In this document: piece by piece, positions 1 through 5,946 of the stretch
How positions within the stretch are numbered: position 1 is the stretch's first letter
Layout of the letters: each line of letters begins with the position of its first letter
NCBI GenBank assembly: GCA_030637365.1
Contig: DAOWGR010000110.1
Location: forward strand, 1-12,500
From: Elusimicrobiota bacterium
GTDB taxonomy: Bacteria; Elusimicrobiota; Elusimicrobia; Elusimicrobiales; UBA9959
DNA: 12,500 nucleotides
Direction: 5' to 3'
The notes under the pieces: generated by a model
The model's database searches: none
The model's input: the letters and a program-made list of their open reading frames with translations, nothing else
What the model was told of the DNA's origin: nothing
Translations under genes and position numbers: made by a program

Positions 1-983
1 ACAAAGCGCTGCAAAAAAACCCTGATGAAAGGTATCTTGACGCGAATCTGATGGCCGAGGATATAAAAGCGGTAATGGAAAATAAAACGCCGCCAAATGC
101 AAGACAACAGCAGGCAACAGGCAACAGGCAACAGGTATCGGGAGAGAAACAAACAGCGCCGGTACAAACACCGGCAAAACCGGCTGTAGAGGCTAAACCG
201 GTTCCGGCTTCGGCGCAAGCGCCTAAGCCAACGGCAATACCAATAAATACTCAATCCAAGCAATCAATTCAACCCAAACCGGGCGCCGCGCCTACGCAAA
301 CAACCAAACCTGTTGAAACCGCCGCCAAACCCAAGCCCGCAATCGCGCCGGCGCCAAATACGGCTCCAAATCAAGCTAAGCCAAATATTGCCGGAGAACA
401 AAATCCTCCCATGGCAAGCATGACGCCTGCCTTAGACCCTATGATTCAGCAACCCGCTGGCGCCGCGCAAGCTATGGAAAATAAACCAACGCCAATAACG
501 CCTCTAAAAGCCGAAAACTCGCAGAATATAAAAAATATCGCGACAAATGAATTAAAACCGCCTGAAAAAAAACCGCTCCAAAACGCCGAGGCGGAGCGAA
601 AACCGGGCGGCATGCTAAAACCTCAGCCGCTTACTCCCGAAACCGTTAAAAAGCCATCGGGCGCCGCGGCAAGCGTTGCAAATAATTCCGACGCGAATAA
701 AAAAGAAAACATCCCCGTTGAATTGAACTCTCATGAATTTGGAGAAGGGCAAATAAAACAAACGCCGTTATCCGAAACTTTAAGGCAGCCCGGCGCCTCT
801 GAAAACAATGATTCGGAAAATTCTCCGCCGCAAGAGAATAAACCCTCCGTCGCTGAACAAGCTATGGAGCACAAGTCTTCCGCGCCAAATTCAACACCGC
901 ATAACGACAACGCGAAAAACAGCGAAGATATGGCTTTTGAAAAAACTCTTCCGTTGATATATCCCGAGGAGGATGAAAAATGA
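1..983 (+). CDS. Ser/Thr protein kinase (Hanks/PknB type), C-terminal part only, with a long disordered tail
   Basis: The frame is open from the left edge (first full codon at 3), so the ATG at 51 is not the real start. The first residues read KALQKNPDERYLDANLMAED, which fits the last kinase subdomain (XI): a K-A-L-x-K-x-P-x-x-R-Y core followed by an M-A-x-D helix. The catalytic loop, DFG and ATP-binding parts lie upstream of the window. About 290 residues of low-complexity sequence follow, rich in Pro, Ala, Lys, Asn and Gln, with no membrane helix or folded domain visible, so this end is probably a flexible cytoplasmic tail. The phrase MENK(T/P)P recurs near codons 8 and 142 of the stretch starting at 51, with a weaker MEHK copy near 273. 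The stop overlaps the PP2C start (ATGA), and the PP2C ribosome binding site lies inside this gene. PP2C and FHA genes next door strongly support the kinase call. The alternative, an unrelated Pro-rich protein, is unlikely. Confidence 0.8.
   Translation, partial: KALQKNPDERYLDANLMAEDIKAVMENKTPPNARQQQATGNRQQVSGEKQTAPVQTPAKPAVEAKPVPASAQAPKPTAIPINTQSKQSIQPKPGAAPTQTTKPVETAAKPKPAIAPAPNTAPNQAKPNIAGEQNPPMASMTPALDPMIQQPAGAAQAMENKPTPITPLKAENSQNIKNIATNELKPPEKKPLQNAEAERKPGGMLKPQPLTPETVKKPSGAAASVANNSDANKKENIPVELNSHEFGEGQIKQTPLSETLRQPGASENNDSENSPPQENKPSVAEQAMEHKSSAPNSTPHNDNAKNSEDMAFEKTLPLIYPEEDEK
114..134 (+). repeat. Three tandem GCAACAG heptamers inside the kinase tail
   Basis: Three exact head-to-tail copies of GCAACAG lie at 114-120, 121-127 and 128-134, preceded by the partial unit CAACAGCAG. 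Three heptamers make 21 nt, so the reading frame is kept, and they encode ATGNRQQ. A degenerate version (GCTACAG, GCAACAG, GCTATACAG) lies in the non-coding gap at 6994-7016. Confidence 0.8.
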
Positions 984-1789
984 AGTTTAAAGTGGAATTT
1001 AAATATTTAAGCGATGTGGGAAAATCCAGAAAAAACAATGAAGACAATGTTCTTGTCGCCGATGAATTGGACTTTGCGATAGTTGCCGACGGCATGGGAG
1101 GGCATAATTCCGGCGAAGTGGCAAGCAAAATAGCCGTCAGCGTAACAAAAGAAAAATACGAGTCCATGGCAAACACGCAAGTAAAACCCCCCGATTATGA
1201 TGAAAAATATTCACTGCGCGCCAATCAACTGGCTTTCGCCGTAAAACTGGCAAACAGCATTATTTATGAAGCGGGAAATTCGGATAAAAACAACACGGGA
1301 ATGGGCACTACCGCGAGCGCGCTTGTTCTTAATGGCGGCAAATTTTCAATCGCGCATGTGGGCGATTCAAGAATATATCTCCTGCGAAAAAACATTCTTC
1401 AACAATTGACAACGGACCATTCATTGGTAATGGAGCATGTAAAAAAAGGGCTTCTCACCAAAGAACAGGCGGATAAGTCGCCCTTGCAAAACATTCTTAC
1501 AAGAGCGCTTGGAACACAAAAAAATCCCGGCGTGGATATTTATGAAGTGCCGGTAGAAGATCAAGACCGGGTTATTTTATGCTCGGACGGATTGTTTAAA
1601 GCGATGAGTGAAGAGGATATGGTTAAAATAATAAACGAAAATGAGGATAATCATAAGGCTTGTGCGAAATTGGTGGAAACTGCTAATATAAACGGAGGTC
1701 CTGACAACATAACCGTTGTAATAGGATTAATCCAGAAAAAAAACTGGAAAGAAACTATTAAGGATGTGTTGAAAAAATCTTATGCCTAA
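980..1789 (+). CDS. PP2C-family protein serine/threonine phosphatase (PrpC/Stp type)
   Basis: This 269-residue protein has the full PP2C motif set. In order: SDVGKSRKNNEDN (11-23, metal Asp at 22), VADGMGGHNSGEVAS (35-49, metal Asp at 37), GMGTTASALV (107-116), AHVGDSRIYLL (125-135), TTDHSLV (144-150), LTRALG (173-178), CSDGLFKAMSEEDM (201-214, Asp 203) and GGPDNITVV (239-247, Asp 242). Family members are Mn/Mg-dependent phosphatases that remove phosphate from Ser/Thr residues written by Hanks kinases. Length is normal for a bacterial single-domain cytoplasmic PP2C, and no membrane segment is present. GAGGAGG at 966-972 sits 7 nt before the ATG, and the start overlaps the kinase stop (ATGA), indicating translational coupling. 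The likely role is to counteract the upstream kinase; the substrates are unknown. Confidence 0.95.
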   Translation: MKFKVEFKYLSDVGKSRKNNEDNVLVADELDFAIVADGMGGHNSGEVASKIAVSVTKEKYESMANTQVKPPDYDEKYSLRANQLAFAVKLANSIIYEAGNSDKNNTGMGTTASALVLNGGKFSIAHVGDSRIYLLRKNILQQLTTDHSLVMEHVKKGLLTKEQADKSPLQNILTRALGTQKNPGVDIYEVPVEDQDRVILCSDGLFKAMSEEDMVKIINENEDNHKACAKLVETANINGGPDNITVVIGLIQKKNWKETIKDVLKKSYA

Positions 1790-2447
1790 ATTACTTTTAA
1801 AATTTGAATCAGCCGTAATCAAAGAAATTAATTTGGATAAACCGTCATTTACAATCGGAAGAAAACCTGATAATGACATTGTCCTTGAGCATACCACCGT
1901 ATCGGGACATCATTGCAAAGTTTACAGCGCGGGCGGAACATTTTTTGTGGAAGACCTCGGCTCAACAAACGGCACTTTTTTAAACGGGAAAAAGGTATTA
2001 AAGTCCGGGCTTCGCCAAAATGACTCTATCGGCATAGTAAAGTACGCGCTTGTTTTTGTGGAAGACGGCACAAAAGAGGGGGATGTGTCCGCGAACACAT
2101 CCGGCATTAAATCCGTCTCGCCAAAAACTCAAAAAAGAGTAAAAGCCTTTCTTGAAGTTTTGGAAGGCGCCGTGGATAAACAGGAATATGAGATTACCGC
2201 CACATCCACTTACATCGGAAAATCAAACCAGGCAAATATTCCCATAAAAGGTTCCGGCATATTCGGCGGCGCGCCGGATATGGCGGCTGTTATAACCATG
2301 CGTCCCGACGGTTTTTTCTTAATGCCCATAAAAGAAGAATTTGCCAAACACAATGGCAATCCTCTCAAAACTAAAATCACCCTGCAAGATGATGATATCA
2401 TAGAAGCGGGCGGAACCAAATTCCGTTTCTTCATAAAATCAGACTGA
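1782..2447 (+). CDS. FHA-domain protein: one canonical FHA domain plus a second degenerate one
   Basis: Residues 5-93 form a typical FHA domain: FTIGR (23-27), VSGHHCKV (40-47) with the conserved Ser 41 and His 44, VEDLGSTNGTFLNG (56-69), and a strand-rich end. FHA domains bind phosphothreonine peptides, so this is a probable reader of the upstream kinase's output. Residues 122-219 repeat the pattern in weak form: TYIGKSNQANIPIKG (143-157), a middle part with Ala in place of the S-x-x-H motif, NGNPL (191-195) and DDDIIEAGGTKFRFFIK. This half keeps the beta-rich outline but lacks the Arg and S-x-x-H phosphate contacts. A serine-rich linker (about 100-118) joins the halves. The start overlaps the PP2C gene by 8 nt without a well-placed Shine-Dalgarno sequence, so it probably depends on coupling. 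The protein is soluble, and no effector domain is attached. Confidence 0.9.
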   Translation: MPKLLLKFESAVIKEINLDKPSFTIGRKPDNDIVLEHTTVSGHHCKVYSAGGTFFVEDLGSTNGTFLNGKKVLKSGLRQNDSIGIVKYALVFVEDGTKEGDVSANTSGIKSVSPKTQKRVKAFLEVLEGAVDKQEYEITATSTYIGKSNQANIPIKGSGIFGGAPDMAAVITMRPDGFFLMPIKEEFAKHNGNPLKTKITLQDDDIIEAGGTKFRFFIKSD

Positions 2448-2448
2448 T

Positions 2449-2470
2449 TATATGCCCTTAAGGGCATATA
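2449..2470. terminator. 22-bp perfect palindrome just after the FHA gene, possible terminator or end hairpin
   Basis: ATATGCCCTT is followed directly by AAGGGCATAT, extended by one T/A pair, and the arms begin 1 nt after the FHA stop codon. The transcript could form a hairpin closing the kinase-phosphatase-FHA operon. There is no T-run after it, so it is not a standard intrinsic terminator. It could instead be an mRNA-end stabiliser or a protein-binding site. Confidence 0.45.
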
Positions 2471-2530
2471 TGTCACAAGTCTCAAGTTGTCCCGCCAGAG
2501 GCTGGACAAGCAAGTCACCGGACACCAGTC
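2471..2530 (+). repeat. Mosaic intergenic repeat copy 1 (hairpin plus CACCGGACACCAGT module)
   Basis: TTGTCC (2487-2492) and GGACAA (2504-2509) are inverted arms around CGCCAGAGGCT. The tail GGACAAGCAAG then runs into GTCACCGGACACCAGT (2514-2529). The tail and the last module recur at 9511-9520 and 9551-9575 and, inverted, at 7151-7199. Confidence 0.6.
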
Positions 2531-2662
2531 ATATTATTCTTGGGAACATGTTTTCCAATCACCAATTCCGGAACGCGTAAAGTTACAGCCAAAACCGATT
2601 AATTTCTTACTTCGCTTTTACCACGCTTTCCGCTCTCTCCTCTCTGTCTCCCGCCTTTTTTC
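2531..2662. other. Gene-free spacer before the groE promoter, with a pyrimidine-rich tract
   Basis: No gene is visible. From 2626 to 2664 the + strand is almost all C and T, with only three G and no A, and it ends directly at the groE -35 box. The transcript of this tract would be C-rich and G-poor, so it could serve as a Rho-loading site for readthrough from upstream, or it may be simple low-complexity DNA. A short AACATGTT palindrome lies near 2545. Confidence 0.35.
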
Positions 2663-2692
2663 TTGACATCCGCTCATGCCTAATGTTAAAAT
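2663..2692 (+). promoter_or_regulatory. groES-groEL promoter, sigma70-like
   Basis: A perfect -35 box TTGACA (2663-2668) is followed after 17 nt by TTAAAA (2686-2691), or after 18 nt by TAAAAT (2687-2692), as the -10 box. Transcription would start near 2698, inside the CIRCE element and about 70 nt before the groES ATG. Confidence 0.75.
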
Positions 2693-2718
2693 TAGCAGTG
2701 CAATGTCTTTAGTGCTAA
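2692..2718. promoter_or_regulatory. CIRCE operator, predicted HrcA binding site
   Basis: TTAGCAGTG, a 9-nt spacer and TAGTGCTAA match the CIRCE consensus TTAGCACTC-N9-GAGTGCTAA at 15 of 18 arm positions with the exact spacer length. It overlaps the end of the -10 box and the expected transcription start upstream of groES, the usual place for HrcA repression. HrcA is stabilised by GroEL in well-studied bacteria, so feedback control of this operon is expected. No hrcA gene is in the window. Confidence 0.88.
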
Positions 2719-2771
2719 AAATAAGCGCCGGCAGAAAAAAACATTTTTAAATTAAAAGGAGGACATTCCAT

Positions 2772-3080
2772 ATGTCAGAAACAAAAATAAAAGTAAAAAT
2801 ACAGCCTCTTGGGGACAGAATAATAGTAAAACCCTTGGAAGCGAAAGAAATTAAAAAAAACGGCATCATAATTCCGGATACGGTAAAAGAAAAACCGATG
2901 GAAGGGGAAATAGTGGCGATAGGCAAAGGAAGAACCACTGATGACGGCAAACTTATACCGATGGAAGTGAAAATCGGAGATACCATTCTTTACGGTAAAT
3001 ATTCGGGCACGGAAGTAAAAATAGAAGACGAAGAATATTTATGGATGAAGGAAGAAGATGTTCTTGGAATAATAAAATAG
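2772..3080 (+). CDS. groES: Co-chaperonin GroES (Cpn10)
   Basis: This 102-residue protein is the heptameric lid of the GroEL folding chamber in the cytoplasm. The family signature is clear: IQPLGDRIIVKPLEAKE (10-26), the mobile loop containing GIIIPD (31-36), EGEIVAIGKG (44-53), VKIGDTILYGKYSGTEVKI (66-84) and the end YLWMKEEDVLGII. Length is normal for GroES (about 95-105). AAGGAGG (2756-2762) lies 9 nt before the ATG. The gene is led by a sigma70 promoter overlapped by CIRCE, so it should be heat-inducible through HrcA. The TAG stop (3078-3080) is itself part of a repeated string, AAAATAGCGCGACCCTCCT, found again at 9459-9477, so a mosaic repeat begins at the very end of the gene. Confidence 0.97.
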   Translation: MSETKIKVKIQPLGDRIIVKPLEAKEIKKNGIIIPDTVKEKPMEGEIVAIGKGRTTDDGKLIPMEVKIGDTILYGKYSGTEVKIEDEEYLWMKEEDVLGIIK

Positions 3081-3147
3081 CGCGACCCTCCTTCGCTAAC
3101 AAGCTACGGAAGGGCAAGCAGCGCGGCAGTACGACAGAGCGACAGCG
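3074..3147 (+). repeat. Mosaic intergenic repeat copy 2, lodged between groES and groEL
   Basis: The 19-nt string at 3074-3092 is identical to 9459-9477. It runs into the hairpin-forming unit at 3090-3113 (CCTTCGCTA, AC, AAGCTACGGAAGG), whose near-copy is at about 9493-9515. A GGCAAGCAG tail and the GCGCGGCAG / ACAGAGCGACAGCG modules (3121-3147) follow, recurring at 9411-9437. Arms CCTTC and GAAGG, with inner GCT/AGC pairs, can fold. Confidence 0.75.
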
Positions 3148-3183
3148 AACATCTTTTTTACTGTCAAATTTTAAAATTCCATT

Positions 3184-3201
3184 ATTGTAAACAATTACAA
3201 T
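3184..3201. promoter_or_regulatory. ATTGTAA-N4-TTACAAT inverted repeat ahead of the groEL ribosome binding site
   Basis: Two perfect 7-nt inverted arms separated by ACAA end 12 nt before the groEL Shine-Dalgarno sequence. It could be an operator or an mRNA hairpin affecting groEL translation. A weak promoter-like pair (TTTACT at 3157-3162 and CATTAT at 3180-3185, 17-nt spacing) overlaps it, which hints at separate groEL control. Function is not known. Confidence 0.35.
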
Positions 3202-3229
3202 CAAATAATACACGGAGGAAATTAACAAC

Positions 3230-4855
3230 ATGGCAAAACAAATATCTTATTCGGAAGAAGGACGGCAGTATTTAAAAGCGGGCGTTGACAAACTTTCAAA
3301 CGCGGTTAAAGTAACGCTCGGACCCAAAGGAAAAACCGTTATTTTAAGCAGAAAATTCGGTTCGCCCACAATTATAGACGACGGCGTAACGATAGCCAAA
3401 GAAATAGAATTGGAAAATTCCTATGAAGATATGGGAGCGCAGCTTGTAAGGGAAGCGGCGTCCAAAACAAATGATATCGCGGGAGACGGAACCACCACCG
3501 CCACAATATTGACTCAGTCCATCTTCACGGAAGGACTTAAAAATATAACCGCCGGAGCAAACGGCACGCATCTTAAAAGAGGCGTGGATAAAGCGGTAAA
3601 AGCCATTGTTGAGGAAATTAAAAAAATGGCAAAACCCGTCAAAACCAAAGAAGAAAAAGCTCAAATAGCCACAATATCGGCGAATGATAAAGTTGTCGGC
3701 GACCTTATCGCTCAAGCAATGGAAAAAGTCGGACATGAAGGCGTTATAACCGTGGAAGAAGGCAAAACGGCCGAAACCGAATTGGATGTGGTTGAAGGCA
3801 TGCAATTTGATAGAGGCTATTTGTCGCCTTATTTCGTAACCGATTCCGAAAGAATGGAATGCGTTATAGAAGACTGCTATATCTTAATAACCGACAAAAA
3901 AATATCCGCCATGAGCGATCTTCTTCCAACACTTGAAAAAATCGTTCAAACAGGAAAACAATTCCTTATATTGGCCGAAGATATAGACGGAGAAGCCCTT
4001 GCCACTTTAGTGGTAAACAAACTTCGCGGAACCCTTAAAGGCTGCGCCATTAAAGCTCCGGGATTCGGCGACAGAAGAAAAGAAATGCTTGAAGACATCG
4101 CCATACTCACGGGCGGAGAAGTTATAAGCGAAGACAGAGGCATGAAACTTGATAAAACCACTCTTGAACAGCTTGGCAAAGCGAAAAGAGTTGTCATAGA
4201 CAAAGAAAACTCAACCATAGTTGACGGCGCGGGCGATAAAGCCGAAATAAAGAAAAGAACCGGCCAGATAAGAAAACAAATTGAGGACACGACTTCGGAT
4301 TATGACAAGGAAAAACTTGAAGAAAGACTCGCTAAACTTTCAGGCGGAGTCGCCGTAATAAGAGTCGGAGCCGCGACTGAAACCGAAATGAAAGCGAAAA
4401 AATCAAAAGTTGAAGACGCAAGAAACGCGACTAAAGCCGGCGTTGAAGAAGGCATTATACCCGGCGGAGGCGTAGCCCTCATAAGAGCGGCCAAGGTTCT
4501 TGATAAAATTCAAACAACCGACGAAGACGAAGAAACCGGCGTAAACATAGTAAAAAAGGCCATTCTCGCTCCATTAAGGATAATAGCCGAAAATGCCGGA
4601 ATGGACGGTTCTATCGTGCTTGAAAAAGTAAGAACTTCAAGCCCCGAGATAGGTTTTGACGCCGAAAAAAATGAATATGTTGATGTGATGAAAGCCGGGA
4701 TTATAGATCCCGTAAAAGTAACCAGAACGGCGCTTGAAAACGCCGCTTCCATAGCGGGAACTCTTCTTACCACGGAAGCTCTCGTTGCCGATATTCCGGA
4801 AAAAAAGGATAAAATGCCGGCAATGCCTCAAGGCGGCATGGAAGGAATGTATTAA
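3230..4855 (+). CDS. groEL: Chaperonin GroEL (Cpn60)
   Basis: This 541-residue protein has the normal length for the ATP-driven folding chamber subunit. Key features are TLGPKGKTVIL (29-39), DDGVTIAKEIEL (50-61), the ATP-site motif GDGTTTATIL (85-94, with Asp 86), the apical domain, DARNATKAGVEEGIIPGGG (396-414) with the catalytic Asp 396 and the nucleotide-contacting glycines, and a Gly/Met-rich end (MPQGGMEGMY) typical of the family. GGAGG at 3214-3218 precedes the ATG by 11 nt. It follows groES by 149 nt, much longer than the usual few tens of bases, because a mosaic repeat lies between them. It is probably co-transcribed from the CIRCE-controlled promoter and ends at a strong terminator. 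The frame is intact, with no missing key residue. Confidence 0.98.
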   Translation: MAKQISYSEEGRQYLKAGVDKLSNAVKVTLGPKGKTVILSRKFGSPTIIDDGVTIAKEIELENSYEDMGAQLVREAASKTNDIAGDGTTTATILTQSIFTEGLKNITAGANGTHLKRGVDKAVKAIVEEIKKMAKPVKTKEEKAQIATISANDKVVGDLIAQAMEKVGHEGVITVEEGKTAETELDVVEGMQFDRGYLSPYFVTDSERMECVIEDCYILITDKKISAMSDLLPTLEKIVQTGKQFLILAEDIDGEALATLVVNKLRGTLKGCAIKAPGFGDRRKEMLEDIAILTGGEVISEDRGMKLDKTTLEQLGKAKRVVIDKENSTIVDGAGDKAEIKKRTGQIRKQIEDTTSDYDKEKLEERLAKLSGGVAVIRVGAATETEMKAKKSKVEDARNATKAGVEEGIIPGGGVALIRAAKVLDKIQTTDEDEETGVNIVKKAILAPLRIIAENAGMDGSIVLEKVRTSSPEIGFDAEKNEYVDVMKAGIIDPVKVTRTALENAASIAGTLLTTEALVADIPEKKDKMPAMPQGGMEGMY

Positions 4856-4876
4856 TAACTAAAATTAAATCAACAC

Positions 4877-4917
4877 AAAAAAACCCTCCCGCCTTTAAAA
4901 GCGAGAGGGTTTTTTTA
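4877..4917. terminator. Intrinsic terminator after groEL, probably bidirectional
   Basis: AAAACCCTCCCGC and GCGAGAGGGTTTT form a GC-rich stem with one internal mismatch around an A/T-rich loop (CTTTAAAA), followed by a run of T (4910-4917). A run of A before the stem gives the T-run on the other strand, so it can also stop the convergent gene that ends at 4934. Confidence 0.92.
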
Positions 4918-4933
4918 ATTCTTTTCCAAGCCC

Positions 4934-5608
4934 TTAATTAAAACCGTAATTATACGCTGGCTCTTTACCCAAACGGTCAACAATGGCCCAATGATAATGA
5001 TCGCTGTATTTTGACATATCAAGCAAAAAAATCCAATTCTCTGAAACGGTTTCGCAGCGTTCCGGCGGATAGTCCGATAAGCTTAATAAGCTTATTGTCG
5101 TGGCCGGATCATTTAAAACCGAAAAAAGTATTTCTTTGCCTTTTTCAACCAATTGCTCTTGGGTGGGATTAAAATTGCCTTCCTCATCAAAAATATCATA
5201 AGCGTCTTCTATCGCGAGAGCCAACGGGCTTTCCCAATCGTCGTTATCGTTCATAAAACTGGTCATCGCCAATTTAAAAGCAAGTTCAAAGCTGATTTTA
5301 TTGTTTAATTTATCGCTTTGCTCTTTTATGTCTTTGCCGTCTATTTCCACCCTCATTTTGTCCAATCCGAATTCCTTAAGGAGCATTGAGAAAGAATGAT
5401 TGATTGAATTCTTATTCTCAATTTCCATTTTGGGAAAAGCTTCGGGCAAATCATAATTGATTTTTTCAATATTAACCGAGGAAAACACTTTATTATTCAA
5501 CATCGCCGCCAAATAATCGTTTATGGAGCTTGTTTCAGCTGAAAGAACGAGAGGAAAAGCAATGATTGCGATACTTGCCGCGAAAAAAAATTTCTTTACA
5601 TGATTCAT
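4934..5608 (-). CDS. Secreted protein of unknown function
   Basis: I do not recognise this 224-residue protein. The chosen ATG (5606-5608) has GGAGG (5615-5619 on this strand) 6 nt upstream. The upstream in-frame ATG at 5641 would place the ribosome binding site inside the gene. The N-terminus MNHVKKFFFAASIAIIAF is a classic export signal (basic start, hydrophobic core), with a likely signal peptidase I cut after VLSA (about residue 24). No lipobox Cys and no later membrane helix are seen, so it is probably periplasmic or extracellular. The mature part is acidic and helical-looking, with one Cys and an aromatic-rich end (WIFLLDMSKYSDHYHWAIVD). It is a lone gene, convergent with groEL. The reading frame is intact and codon use matches the neighbours. 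Confidence 0.75.
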   Translation of the reverse strand: MNHVKKFFFAASIAIIAFPLVLSAETSSINDYLAAMLNNKVFSSVNIEKINYDLPEAFPKMEIENKNSINHSFSMLLKEFGLDKMRVEIDGKDIKEQSDKLNNKISFELAFKLAMTSFMNDNDDWESPLALAIEDAYDIFDEEGNFNPTQEQLVEKGKEILFSVLNDPATTISLLSLSDYPPERCETVSENWIFLLDMSKYSDHYHWAIVDRLGKEPAYNYGFN

Positions 5609-5946
5609 TATGCGCCTCCAAAGCGGTTTTAACCGCTGCAAACAGTTTAATTTAAAAACCGCATGAATTGCATGAACTAAACGGGCATAAATTAAAAATA
5701 TTTCGACCTATTGGCATTTAGGACTTTTGACTTAAATTTTTAAAAAAGCGAATGAATGAAAGGAGGAACCGTCCGCCCCATTACCACTTGGCTTAAGACT
5801 AAAAATGTGAATGACTTACGATGCTTCATGCTGTAATAACAGCAAAATAGAATTATATTTAAGATTCGCTGAAAACCCTGTTTACTGAAAGTTTTAATGC
5901 CGCCGCCGCAGTTTTCCCCTATGAAAAACAAGGGAAATTTGATAAA
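5609..5946. other. Divergent intergenic region between the secreted-protein gene and yggS-like gene
   Basis: No convincing gene is visible. It should hold promoters for both directions, but I cannot fix them with confidence. Visible elements are an inverted repeat AGCGGTT-TT-AACCGCT (5622-5637) just upstream of the minus-strand ribosome binding site, a direct repeat GCATGAA (5661-5667 and 5670-5676, period 9), the string AGGAGGAACCGTCCGCCCC (about 5761-5779), and inverted arms TTTCCC (5913-5918) and GGGAAA (5932-5937) that would cover the yggS-like gene's ribosome binding site. Confidence 0.4.

Noticed and set aside
862..1176. 104-codon open frame on the - strand across the kinase/PP2C junction
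   Set aside because: It is opposite the PP2C active-site codons, so it is a shadow.
3344..3805. 153-codon open frame on the - strand inside groEL
   Set aside because: It is opposite strongly conserved groEL codons, has an odd Phe/Cys/His-rich composition and no ribosome binding site; a shadow of groEL. The other antisense frames in groEL are the same.
5609..5641. Earlier ATG for the minus-strand secreted protein
   Set aside because: It would put GGAGG inside the gene and place 11 residues before the signal peptide. The ATG at 5608 has the proper spacing and a typical signal.
5740..5931. 63-codon open frame on the - strand in the yggS gap
   Set aside because: No ribosome binding site and no family resemblance; the composition looks random.
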